Part shown: positions 1 to 9,844 of the stretch, in pieces
Position numbering within the stretch: position 1 is the stretch's first letter
Layout: each line of letters begins with the position of its first letter
From: Podospora comata
Lineage: Eukaryota; Ascomycota; Sordariomycetes; Sordariales; Podosporaceae
Reading direction: 5' to 3'
NCBI GenBank assembly: GCA_017354895.1
Contig: CP071493.1
Location: 8,184,001-8,248,000 of the forward strand
DNA length: 64,000 nucleotides
The notes under the pieces: generated by a model
The model's input: only the letters and a program-made list of their open reading frames with translations
Database searches by the model: none
Told to the model about the DNA's origin: nothing
Position numbers and translations under genes: made by a program

Positions 1-7
1 CAACATT

Positions 8-1645
8 CTACTTATAGATAGCTCCGTTGCCGTTGCCATTCGCTGGTTGCTTCCCCTCCGCAACTGTCATTCCGCTCAGCGACTGTGTGTCAACCGACGA
101 CTTTCCTCCGTCATTATCAATAACAGCTGCACCGCCATCGCCCCCGCCCACAACGATAGACTCGCCCTTCGATGTCTTGCCCACAACCATACCCTTGGCC
201 ACGCTCTTGATCAGGGCCCTGCGCGAGACGCCCGTTACATCAATGTAGACCAGTCCGACATTCTTGACGCCACCACCAATCGACCTGCTCACCTCTCCTG
301 CCTCGGGTCCCCACTTGTGCTGAACGACAGTTGTGGCGGCATCTGACGTCGACGCAAGCAAGTGACGTCCGGCCTGCTCTACACCGTCCATTACAGTGGA
401 AAAAGCCATCATGCTCTTGTTCAGGATGCCTGGCTTATATGTGTCAAGCGGTTTGCCGTCCGGGCCATACCCCTTGTGACCAGTGGTCGCCTTCTTGCCA
501 TGTCCACCGAGCGTCGCTCCGACGTTCTGTGCAACTTTGCCAATCTGGCCTACCGTTTTGGCCGACAGAGTGGCCGCACCGCCAGTAAAGGTGCCGATGC
601 GACGGATGTGCTCCTTGGTGGTCGGCTTGAAGGTCATGGGCTTCGCAGCAGGCTCGGATCGCTTGGTGTAATTGTCGGCCTGGCCTTGGAGAAGTTTGGC
701 AACCATGTCGGAGCCAGTGATGATGAGCCGTGAGGCAGCATGCGCGTTCGAGACAAGGAAGGAATTCTTGTAGGCTGGATGCAGCTCTGCATCCCACAGC
801 TCAGGGGAGATGGGTGCCACCTGAACATTCGAACCACCATCGGCAGGGAGCGTGATCTCGACCGGATCTGCAACATCACAATGGTTAGAAAGGACCCGTT
901 ATGCCGTGCCACACGGTTCGGACTCACCTTTCGATCCAGGTTTCAGGGAACTGTGCTCAACAACCTGGAAGTTCTCGGCAAGCTCGCCAATCACGCTGCC
1001 GTCCTCTTCATCAACCAAAACGATCTGTCCTGGCGCGTGAGCGGTGTTGGAGGGGCTTCCACGCGCATAAGCCTCGCCAGGTTTGAAGTCTGCTGGGTTA
1101 TATGCGGGCAACTGTTCGCCTGTGGCGACAGCCGCCTTGGAGCCAGTACCCCCGCTGCTGACCTTCTGGTCGGTGTCCTCCCACCACTGCTTCTCGCTTT
1201 TTCCATGAATTTTTGGGGGCGGGGCCCTCTCGAGGAAAGCGGTGCATTGCGCCAAAATGGTCTCGAATGTGTCGACGTCCTCCTGGATCCCCTTTCGGCT
1301 TTGTACCGAGGGAAACTCAATCCTGGTGAATGCGCCGCTGTCCGGCCCCAAATCCCACCGCGGAATCAGGTAACTGGTTGGCGGCTGATGGTAGATTTGC
1401 GTGGTGGCTGGCAGCGGGAGATCGAGCTCAGGGGGCAGGTGAAGATGGAGGTAGAAGTCCTGCTCGGCGTTTGACGTCTCCGGGTCGATGGACGGGTCGG
1501 CGAAAACAGAGCTCGTAGGAACCATCAGCAGCGACAATGTCTGCGGGCCCGTTGGCGTGAGGGGCTGCTCCTTGCCATTGGCGATATGGTATGCCTTTAC
1601 GCCATTGATGGCATACAGCAGCTTTGGATCCTGTGGTTGGCGCAT
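8..1645 (-). CDS. Spartin/senescence-domain protein
   Basis: Two exons, 1645-928 and 867-8, around a 60-nt intron (donor GTGAGT, acceptor TTGCAG) give a complete 525-residue protein. The splice joins G to AT to form an Asp codon, so exon 1 reads ...LKPGSK into DPVEITLPADGG. The N-terminal half (about 1-230) is a variable region. The second half (about 260-450) has the glycine/alanine-rich helical segments typical of the plant senescence/spartin-associated domain (for example RRIGTFTGGAATLSAKTVGQ and KWGPEAGEVSRSIGGG), and the tail is Gly/Asn-rich. In animals spartin binds lipid droplets and endosomes; a lipid-droplet or membrane role here is inference from the family. The stop lies eight bases from the left edge, so the CDS is complete but its 3' UTR is not seen. 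The downstream gene on the right is divergent and over 4 kb away. Confidence 0.85.
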
Positions 1646-4600
1646 GGGATTAGATTATGTGTTTTTTTGGTGGATTGGGGTGTCTGTGAGATCGGTGTGG
1701 CCAAGGTAGGTTGCTCACATTGTGTCCAGAAGCCATTACATAGGCTGTCCTTTCAGTTAATATGTGCCGATATTGTCGCCGCGCGATGATGCGGGATGTC
1801 CAGGTGTGTCGCACTCGAAAAAGGGGCGATGACGCTGCGAGTTGGGCTTCTTTATCTCAGCCGTCAAGTCGATGAAATCACCCAAAAACCGCTCGCCCAG
1901 GCAGATTGGTGTATGGCAAGAATAGCTCTGTCGCAATGGCACGATTTGACCAAGAAGGCGGGGTTAAATCACTTATCACTTTCAGTTCTTGCCCCAACGA
2001 ACTGTTCCAGTGTTCAAAATAGCAACAGCGAGACACCAGCACCCCGCGCAAGAGGTCCCAGGGCGCTTAGAGAGCTCCCCTGTGTGGAGCATGGGCGCGA
2101 GGCCTCGCCCTTCAAGGGCGACGTCATTGGTTTGCCGCATGAAATCAGAGCCTCCAATGCCACAAGATACACCTCTTGCATCCGCCACCGTGTCTATCAT
2201 GAAACAGGGAACAAAAGGTGGAGAGTTTTATGCTCTGGTTAGCTCTACATCTTTTCTGATCTTCAGATATAGTTACTAATGACGCATTTGTTTCACCGTT
2301 GTCACCTGCAGGGAAAAGGGTCGTTTATGCTGGAAAGCCCGCTCGCTGTAGCGTACACATATAGAACCCCTGAGCGAGCTGGTTGCGATCATGGAACCTC
2401 TGGTTTTCTCCCCGCGCTCCATGTCGGTAGTCGGCAACTCCAGGTGTTCATCCAACTCAGCGTGGCCGACGGATGTAAGGTCAACTTTGGGCCTCGCGTG
2501 CTCTGGCCGGTGTTTCCTTTTGTATGGTTTGTGGCGGCGTCCTTTTTGCTGGGAGTGCGGGGGAGGGGGGTGCAGTACTTTGGAATAATTAGGTTGTGAT
2601 GGTCTGACTGGCTGGAGTTTGAGCGTGCAAAGAGTGGTTGATGGCGGGGCACAATTGTTGGTTACATAGCCAGATCGAGGGTGTTTGGGTCACGAAGAGA
2701 TCGTGTCCTGCCCAACCTGGAAGACTGTGCAACTGTGAAGGAAACAGCCCAGTATCTTGCGTTGTTCAACTCGAAGCTGTCATGGCTGAGCTGCTTTCCA
2801 CAGGCTCTTCTAGATAGGCCTTCCCTAGCCTCATCCAAGGCCCAACTTGAGACCTGGCTTCTTTAGCATACTGAACAAGGTGGTAAAGCAGAGTTCGGAT
2901 GCCTGAGTGCAACCTGGAAGTCACAATCGAAACTGTTTGAGAGTCCGAGGAAAAGAGCGTCGGGGGAGCTCGACTCGATCGAATCAGGGGCGCATTTCCC
3001 GTTGCCGAGTGGCTGCAGGCACTCCCGATTCGGCTTCTTCACTGCGGCGGGTACCCATCAGTGTGCAGTTGCCGACCTGCAGTGTCCTCCCATCGTAGCA
3101 AAGCGTGAATACCCAACAAATCGAGGCATTTACCGCGAGAAAAACGACACTGCTTATAGTAGGCTTCTTCCAGGTCGTCGGTCTTTGATTCCGTTGGATT
3201 CCAGCCAACGGGGAGGCCTTCCGGCTTTTCAGGTGCTGTTTTGTTTTCCTGTACTCCGTATCTCGTCACTTCTTACTCCTCACGCATCTCCCGTCCACTG
3301 TGCGTCTGCATGGCTCACAGATCGTCCCTGTGCGGACGTACCGAAAAGCCCTCTTCTCTTCCACCGCCCCTCTTGGAAAACAGGAACCCGTTGCGCTTGT
3401 TCCACCGTCCTCGGAACACTCACCTGACGGACAAGCCCAGCCTCGTCTTGTCAGCAGTTCCACCACAGAGGAGTTGCTGAGAGTCGGTCGTAAGCGTCGT
3501 CGGCGGTCCGCCCGCCTCAAAACAGGCGAGGGTCCACATGCCATTCGGCCCTAGAAACGATCCAGATGCCGGCCCTTTGGTGGGAGGAAGAGATCCTGGC
3601 CGGGAGTTCAGGCGGGCAGTCTGTGAGCCAAATTGTCCTGCAAAACATAGATTGATAATGGGCGTAAACGAAGGGTTTTGTATTCAGGTCAACCACTCAT
3701 AAGGCTTCGTTGCTGTTCCGTGCCGTGCCTGACTCTTCGACGCCGCCATCTTCTTCCTGTAGACAGCGGAAGCGGGGTGTGGCTCGAAAGCCGTGCCAAG
3801 GTCAAAGAAAAAGGCGCTAACCCAGGGCCCCTCTTGCCGACATCTCCCTTACCTGAGGGCGTTCTGTGGCCCGTGAGAGCGTTGAGCTTCCCGGTTTGGA
3901 GACCTTTCGGTGGTGTTGGTTGGTGGTGTGCCCGCCCAGGTTGCCGTTGGTCAATGCGCCTAGTACTAAAGAATGTCATTGTTTTCAAGACGAAGATCGT
4001 TTCACAGCCTATCTAATATATCAAACATTGGGCGGATGTGTCAAGGGTCGCGTAGACTAGAAAGTACCTGTCTTCAAGCGTGGAGTGCAATGCTCCTTGA
4101 TACCAGGCAGGCCCCATCGTTCGTCCCTGATGTCAATCCGTGACATGTCAAACTATGACCGTGGGTGGCTGCCCAAACCCTCAGCCCAGGCCGGCCCAGG
4201 TGCAAAACTTCGCGATATGGTAACCCGGGAAGATGCTGTCCGAGCCGTCTCCGGAAGGGCTGTTGACTGGCTCTTGGCTAGATGCTAGCTTCCCCGTTCC
4301 TCGATGGCAGATGGCACTTCATCTTCAGGGATTTGCCTATGAACAGTCTAGCAGGAGAGGTCTCTGCGACTCTGCTCTGTGGAATGCCAGTCCTCACTCA
4401 GTGCCGTCAAATAAAAAGACCGCAACGGGCCACTTCGTTTTTTTCCCCATCGCCTCTTTTTTGGGATTCCCCGTCCGTTCCACCACGTCCAGCTCCAAAT
4501 AGCCCAGGCCGAAGAGATATCGAATCGCCGTCAACGACACCAACCAAACCCCCGTCCGTTTTCCGATCGATCCCCAAACATCCCGTCCACTGCCGCCCCC

Positions 4601-4771
4601 GTCAGGTATCCGTACCTACGCTACAAAAAAAAAATCCCTGACCTGGAACTGTCCACCCTCGCTCTCGGAACTCGGAGCTGCTTCGCCTGACACTGACGCA
4701 CCCGACCCTGCCGACACACTGTTTGTTGCTTGTTGGCCGTTGCTTGCTGTTCCGAATTTCTCTCGATCTGG
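1646..4771. other. Intergenic region between divergent genes
   Basis: About 3.1 kb with no supportable gene. Open frames here are short, lack splice-linked partners and do not resemble known proteins. From about 4,430 the plus strand becomes pyrimidine-rich with C/T tracts, as is usual near transcription starts in filamentous fungi. It therefore probably holds promoter and distal regulatory DNA for the spartin-like gene (left) and the Zn2Cys6 gene (right). I saw no tRNA or other structured RNA by eye. Confidence 0.5.
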
Positions 4772-5073
4772 ATGTAGGTTATCTGAATTATCCTTTTTCC
4801 CCTCTTCTCTAGCCCCCTAGCTGCAAGCTGCGTCCACCCTCACGACTTGTGTTGTTTGTCTGCACCATCGTGCCTCTGTGCAGCCAGTAGCATCTCGTGT
4901 GCGTCCCAGTCCCGCCCAAGCCCAAACACCACCGCGCCGTTTCCCGCCCGCCGTTTCCCACCTCACCGTCTTCGTGCTCCCCGACTAGATCAGCTTCCAA
5001 AGGCTCTCTTCTTATCAAGCAGCATAGAGGCTAACCAGCAAACTAGTCGACCATCCCGTTGCGCGTCCCACTG

Positions 5074-5103
5074 CCGCTCCCGCTCCCGCTACCGCTACCG
5101 CTA
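5074..5103. repeat. Hexamer tandem repeat CCGCT(C/A) x5
   Basis: Five head-to-tail copies of CCGCTC/CCGCTA inside the ATG-free leader of the Zn2Cys6 gene. Confidence 0.85.
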
Positions 5104-5153
5104 CCTGCCGTACGGAGTATCCGTCGGCCGCAACCACCACACGCGCGCAACCT

Positions 5154-5179
5154 CCACGACCCACGACCCACGACCCACG
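5154..5179. repeat. Heptamer tandem repeat CCACGAC x3.7
   Basis: Three perfect copies and one partial copy of CCACGAC in the same leader, about 50 bases after the hexamer array. Confidence 0.85.
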
Positions 5180-6097
5180 GCCTGGCCCACGCAGCAGGCT
5201 AGATAGCATCGGCATCGTTAGGATCGGATCAAATCAACAGCTGCGTTTCGGCGTCACATTGCTCTTCGGGTAGACACACCCTTTTTCTCGCTCTTTGTGG
5301 CCCTTGACTCGTCCGGCCACCCGCGCGCGCAAAGGACGGCTACGTGCATCTCTTGTCGACGCTGTAATACCTTGTGCCAACGCCCGTTCGACTGTTCTGG
5401 TAGCACTGGCCCGTCCGGGAAACCCTCTCTGCCACTTGTCTGCGCTGCCTCGACTGGGCTCCCCCCCCTCCCTCCCCTCTCTCGCGCCGCCGTCGTGCTT
5501 CCGTCTTGCCGTTGCCCGCCCTCCCCCCCTCCCTGATCCTATCATCTGGGTATCTCGCCGCGCTTCCTCCGAAGTGTGAGTACCTTCCGTACCCTATTTA
5601 GTCCCGTCCGCTCTTCGATCCGCCCGACGACACCGACTACCTAGCCTCGGCTCTCCTCCCCCTCCCCGTGCCCTGCACATCGCTTTCCGCCGAGCGGTCT
5701 CTCTGCAGTAGCAGTCTGTTGCACTGTGGAGTGTGGCCCAAGGACGGCCTTGTTTCTTGACAGCGCCTGTATCAAGGGGTCCCCTCGCGAGACCCAACCG
5801 CCGTCACAATTGCGTCCCAGCTGCGCATCCAGTCCATCCTATCCCCGGCCGATCCGTCGGAGCAACCTCCCCCGAAACGAAAGTTTCACGACGCCTTTGC
5901 CGGACCGGCGCCGGAACCATCTCCCGCACCCACGGAGTGGCCTTCACCGGCCCCTCCACCGCCCTCGGACCCGGCACCACCAGACCGGCTACCGAATATT
6001 CGACAGCCGCTTCCACACAGCCCGCCGCGCCCCTCTGCGGCCGGGGGTGGGAACCGCGCTCAACAACCTACTCCGAAGCCTGTCGTCGTCTCTGACG

Positions 6098-6130
6098 ATG
6101 ACAGCCGGGCACCAAATTCGGCTACAATGA
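6098..6130 (+). promoter_or_regulatory. uORF overlapping the main start codon
   Basis: A 10-codon frame (MTAGHQIRLQ, stop TGA). Its stop at 6128-6130 overlaps the main ATG at 6127 as ATGA. It is the first ATG after the 1.3-kb ATG-free stretch. If the leader is transcribed, scanning ribosomes would meet this ATG before the main start. The stop/start overlap could allow reinitiation, or translation could begin at the second ATG, 6130. The function is inference. Confidence 0.5.
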
Positions 6131-8625
6131 TGGCTGGCAGCCCCAGCAGTCCGGGCACTGCGGACAGTCGACGGGGAGCCAATGCGAAGCGGCCAGCTCA
6201 GCGGTCCAGCATTGCGTGCCAGAGCTGCCGCAAGTCAAAAATCAAGTGCAACAACACAGGTGGCGATTCGCCGTGCGACACTTGCATTCGAAATGGCAAG
6301 GAATGCACCTATCCAGAAGCGCCGCCGGTGCAGCCTAAGCGTTCAGAGCCCCCCGCCGGTCCAAAGGCGGAGCAGGGCACTGAACGCAAGCGGGTGCGGA
6401 GGATGGAGGATATCGTGAAGATGGAGGGTGCCGTGCCGGCCGCTATGATCGCCGAGGATGTGCTATCGATGCCGTATCTAAACGAGGCTGTTTGGTCACA
6501 ACTGTTTGACATATACCGGCTTCACTTTGCGACCGAGTTGCCTTTCCTGCACTTGGCAACGTTGAAGGAGAAGTTGGGGAGCAGATTCAGGGCTAAGCCC
6601 AGCGATACATCCCCAGAAATCAATCTTGTGCTGCTAGGCATTCTGACCTTGACGGCGCGCTTCCATCAGACCTTGGTATCATATGTTACCGTGCCGAAGA
6701 ATGCATCAAGCGCTGCTGCAACACCAAAACCGCAGCCCCCTGGACCTGACCTCAAGGCGTCTGTGGCGTCGGAGTACTATGCCGAGATCCTGACTAAAGC
6801 TCTCGGCGGGCTGAGGACCAGCATGACGGTGGCCTCGGTGGAAAGAGTTCAAGCTTTCCTCATGCTTGGCTTGTACGAATGGAGCCAAGCGGTCCCGAGA
6901 GTTGGCGGCATGGCTGCATGGATGTATGTCGGTGTGGCTATCCGCATGGCCCAGGCCTTGGGTCTCGGCCATGGCGATGGGGAACCCGGAAAGAAGTTCA
7001 GCATGCGACCTGCGCTTGCGAGAGGGCCTAGCATTCCTCACTCACAAATGATTATCGCCAAGGAGATTCGAAGGAGGACCATGTTCAGTTGTCTGATACT
7101 GGACCGTCTTTTGGGCTGTGGTAAAGACCGGGTGTCTACGATTCGATCTGAGGACCTCCGGATTCAGCTCCCATGCGCCGAAATGTCGTTTGATCTGTCA
7201 GAGGACGTCTTTACGGGATTCTTGAACCCTGTCCCGGGAATCGACAAGAAGCGGCCTATCAGCGACAGTGTCCTGGGGCGTTTTGTACGTCTGGTTGACC
7301 TTTGGGGCGAGATCTCACGGTGGAGCTTTGCGGGTGGTCGCTTCACCGAGACGGAAGCTCCATGGCACTCGGCATCGAAGTTTTCCCAGCTGCGCGAGAA
7401 ACTCGAGGGTTTCTACGCTGATCTACCTCCCAACTTCCAGTGGTCGGACTCTAACTACTACAAGCACGAGAACCACCAAGCGAGTAGCGTGTATGTTTCA
7501 TTGCATATGCTCGGTGCTGTTTGCAGGATAATGCTTCACCGGGAGTATATCCCGTTCATCCCCATCCGCTGTGACAGGCCTGTGGGTCCGCTCGACGAGC
7601 CCGTGTTCACTGAGGGTCAGGAGCCGGCCGGCTTCTGGGACAACAGCGCCGAGGAGATCTTCCGTGCGGCGAGGGACATTGTTGACTTGGTGGAAATATG
7701 TGGCGACAAGCTGCCCATGTCAGCACTGGTTTTGTTTTCTGTCTGGACTGCAGCCTTTGTCGGTATCTACGCCGTCCATTTTCCCCACATGGACACCAAG
7801 GGCCACATGCTTCCCTCCTTTTCAGGTGATCTTGAAATCACCAAAAACGGTCCTACTGGGACAACCTTCTCCACCCTCAAGCAGATGTCCCGGTGGTTGA
7901 AGCTGGCCGAGACGTACTGCAACTACTTCCATGAGATGGCTTGCTACTACGAAAAGGTCAAGTCAGACTGGGACAAGCACAGCGGTAGGCCGGGCAACAA
8001 CGAGGGCAAGCTCATCAGCGTGCGGTTAGGCGGTGGCGGTCTCGAAGAGTGGCAGAAACAGAGTCGAAAGATCATCAATAACGGTGAGATACTCGGCACG
8101 GGCGGCCCAGACGACAAGCAGTCCTCCCGAGACAGCACCGTCGAGCCAAATTCCCATCAACAGCAACAGCAACAACAACAACACCACGAAGAGAAGCCCT
8201 CCCGGTCAACTTCATTCACCCCGATCAACTCTTCCAACCACCACCCCCAACCCTACCATCATCAGTCGCACGACTCCAACGGCAAAATGGAAGACAACGC
8301 TGACAACTGGCGCTTCCACCCACATCACCCGCATCAACCATCCCCTTCTCAGTCATCTACCACGATCCCCTCGCCAGAAATGCCCATGGTTTCCTTCCCG
8401 ACGCTGCCGCTGGGGTACTCGTCGAATGAGATTGTGAGCTATGTGGCCGAGGCGCAGAGCATGCCCTGGTTTCATGCTCCCGGGGGGATCGACCAGTTTG
8501 CGCACGGGACAAAGGAGAGCGAGACGCTGGATAACGGGAATTTGTTTTGGGGGAGTATACCGGAGGCTATCTTGATGGGGGCTGGGCCCGGGGGGCAGGC
8601 GCAGATGGGTGGGGGTTTTGCTTAG
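6127..8625 (+). CDS. Zn2Cys6 fungal-specific transcription factor
   Basis: An uninterrupted 832-residue protein and probable nuclear DNA-binding regulator. Residues about 29-60 hold a canonical binuclear zinc cluster, IACQSCRKSKIKC...CDTC...C, with six cysteines spaced C-x2-C-x6-C-x8-C-x2-C-x6-C, followed by a basic linker (ERKRVRRME). Residues about 120-560 match the helical fungal-specific transcription factor regulatory domain, including a segment like ERVQAFLMLGLYEW and the RRRTMFSCLILDRLLG motif. The C-terminal 170 residues are low complexity: a short poly-Gln run (8158-8181), His/Pro/Ser-rich stretches and a Gly-rich end. Targets cannot be read from the sequence. Two adjacent ATGs (6127, 6130) are both possible starts. 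An upstream non-ATG extension in the same frame is conceivable (see findings). Confidence 0.92.
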   Translation: MMAGSPSSPGTADSRRGANAKRPAQRSSIACQSCRKSKIKCNNTGGDSPCDTCIRNGKECTYPEAPPVQPKRSEPPAGPKAEQGTERKRVRRMEDIVKMEGAVPAAMIAEDVLSMPYLNEAVWSQLFDIYRLHFATELPFLHLATLKEKLGSRFRAKPSDTSPEINLVLLGILTLTARFHQTLVSYVTVPKNASSAAATPKPQPPGPDLKASVASEYYAEILTKALGGLRTSMTVASVERVQAFLMLGLYEWSQAVPRVGGMAAWMYVGVAIRMAQALGLGHGDGEPGKKFSMRPALARGPSIPHSQMIIAKEIRRRTMFSCLILDRLLGCGKDRVSTIRSEDLRIQLPCAEMSFDLSEDVFTGFLNPVPGIDKKRPISDSVLGRFVRLVDLWGEISRWSFAGGRFTETEAPWHSASKFSQLREKLEGFYADLPPNFQWSDSNYYKHENHQASSVYVSLHMLGAVCRIMLHREYIPFIPIRCDRPVGPLDEPVFTEGQEPAGFWDNSAEEIFRAARDIVDLVEICGDKLPMSALVLFSVWTAAFVGIYAVHFPHMDTKGHMLPSFSGDLEITKNGPTGTTFSTLKQMSRWLKLAETYCNYFHEMACYYEKVKSDWDKHSGRPGNNEGKLISVRLGGGGLEEWQKQSRKIINNGEILGTGGPDDKQSSRDSTVEPNSHQQQQQQQQHHEEKPSRSTSFTPINSSNHHPQPYHHQSHDSNGKMEDNADNWRFHPHHPHQPSPSQSSTTIPSPEMPMVSFPTLPLGYSSNEIVSYVAEAQSMPWFHAPGGIDQFAHGTKESETLDNGNLFWGSIPEAILMGAGPGGQAQMGGGFA

Positions 8626-9844
8626 TTGGGTAGGGATTGTGGTGAATGACCATGTATGTGTGTGCTTTTTGCAAGGGGCGATGTGCTTTTTGAGAGAGAA
8701 AGATGGTGATTTGGTGGAACATACTTTGATTGAATATGGATTGGAATTTTTTTTATTTTATTTTATTTTTTGATTATTTATCCGTGTGCTTTTAGTGGTT
8801 TGTCATCTGTTGTTTGTTGTGTTGTTGTCAAGTTAAGGGCGGCGGTGGGTATATGTTATCTCGCATTAGGGGTTCAAGGAGCGGGCGGGGAAGTGGAATG
8901 GGAAAGAAAGCTTGGTTATTTCTCACTTATAACTTGAGACCGATTTTTTTTCTTCTTTTTTTCACGCGCTTATCTGTTCTATGAAAAACTCTTCTCTGGC
9001 TTTTGGATTTGTTTTTGGATGCGTGTACGAAAACAAAGGTTACGGACTTTGGTTAGGTAGGTAGGGTATGAAGGGCAGGTTTCGTGGGATCCACATGTTT
9101 GTTTTCATGATGTTCTATATGACGGTGCTCTTTCAATGGGCAAGGCTGTGGTCAATGTGGTTACTGGTTTCATGGGAGGGCATTTGTTCTTGAAACCCGG
9201 TTTTCTTTGTGGTTTGGCAAATAGAGGTGAACGTGGTGGAAGCAATGAATGGCCACCTTCAAGAAGAGTTCGATACCGGGGGCTGTGGCCTGTGTTTACG
9301 TGGTGAAACATTAGGTTGAAGCTGGCTGTTCGAAAATATTTATAGGACTTTGGGGCGGGGGTTGGCGCAAGCAGGGAAAATGACAGAGTCAATGACCAAG
9401 GGCAAGTTGTGGTAGGGTGTGATGAAAACTGACGTTGGTTTCAAACACACTTTTTTCAGCACAAGAGCCAGTCCTGTCGATGAGGTTTTGTATGGGGCTT
9501 TATTTCCTGTTTCTCGCTGGAACATGTATTTTTGTTTTTCTTGAACTGTGTAGGTAGGTAAAGTTACACTCCACGTGTACAAACCTCGTCTTGCTTGTTG
9601 CTGCTTTGTCGAGGTACATGATGGCTTGCCGAATGCGGCCAGGATGGGTAGGTAAGGTATGTTCGACCTTTGGATCCCAGTACCAAGTCCATCAACGAGA
9701 ATCCGGTCTTTGTTTCAGCATGCTGCTAGATAAACCCAGACGGGCAAGTCCACCAAGCTACCGTGTTGCACCTGCAAAGAGCTCGACAAAGTTTCCACAA
9801 AACCAACATCCTGAAATCCAAACCACTTAGCCAGGGCAGCAAGT
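8626..9844. other. Intergenic, 3' UTR then promoter
   Basis: About 1.2 kb between two genes on the same strand. It holds the AT-richer 3' UTR of the Zn2Cys6 gene, a T-rich (TTTTA)n stretch near 8745-8776, and the upstream region of the next gene. No gene is supported. Confidence 0.5.
8745..8776. repeat. T-rich (TTTTA)n low-complexity tract
   Basis: An eight-T run followed by repeated ATTTT units, about 120 bases after the stop of the Zn2Cys6 gene. It is probably part of its 3' UTR or polyadenylation region. Confidence 0.7.

Larger units (their letters stand above)
4772..6126 (+). promoter_or_regulatory. ATG-free leader of the Zn2Cys6 gene
   Basis: An ATG immediately followed by TAG sits at 4772-4777. 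After it, the plus strand has no ATG until 6098, a run of 1,323 nt. The stretch is C/T-rich and ends directly at the start codon of the transcription factor. This is what a long scanned 5' leader would look like. A GTGAGT at 5576 and a CCCAG at 5819-5820 could bound a 245-nt leader intron. From 5821 the sequence in frame with the factor reads as a plausible proline-rich N terminus, but it has no ATG. Base composition alone keeps all three forward frames open from about 5761 to 6094. Confidence 0.55.
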
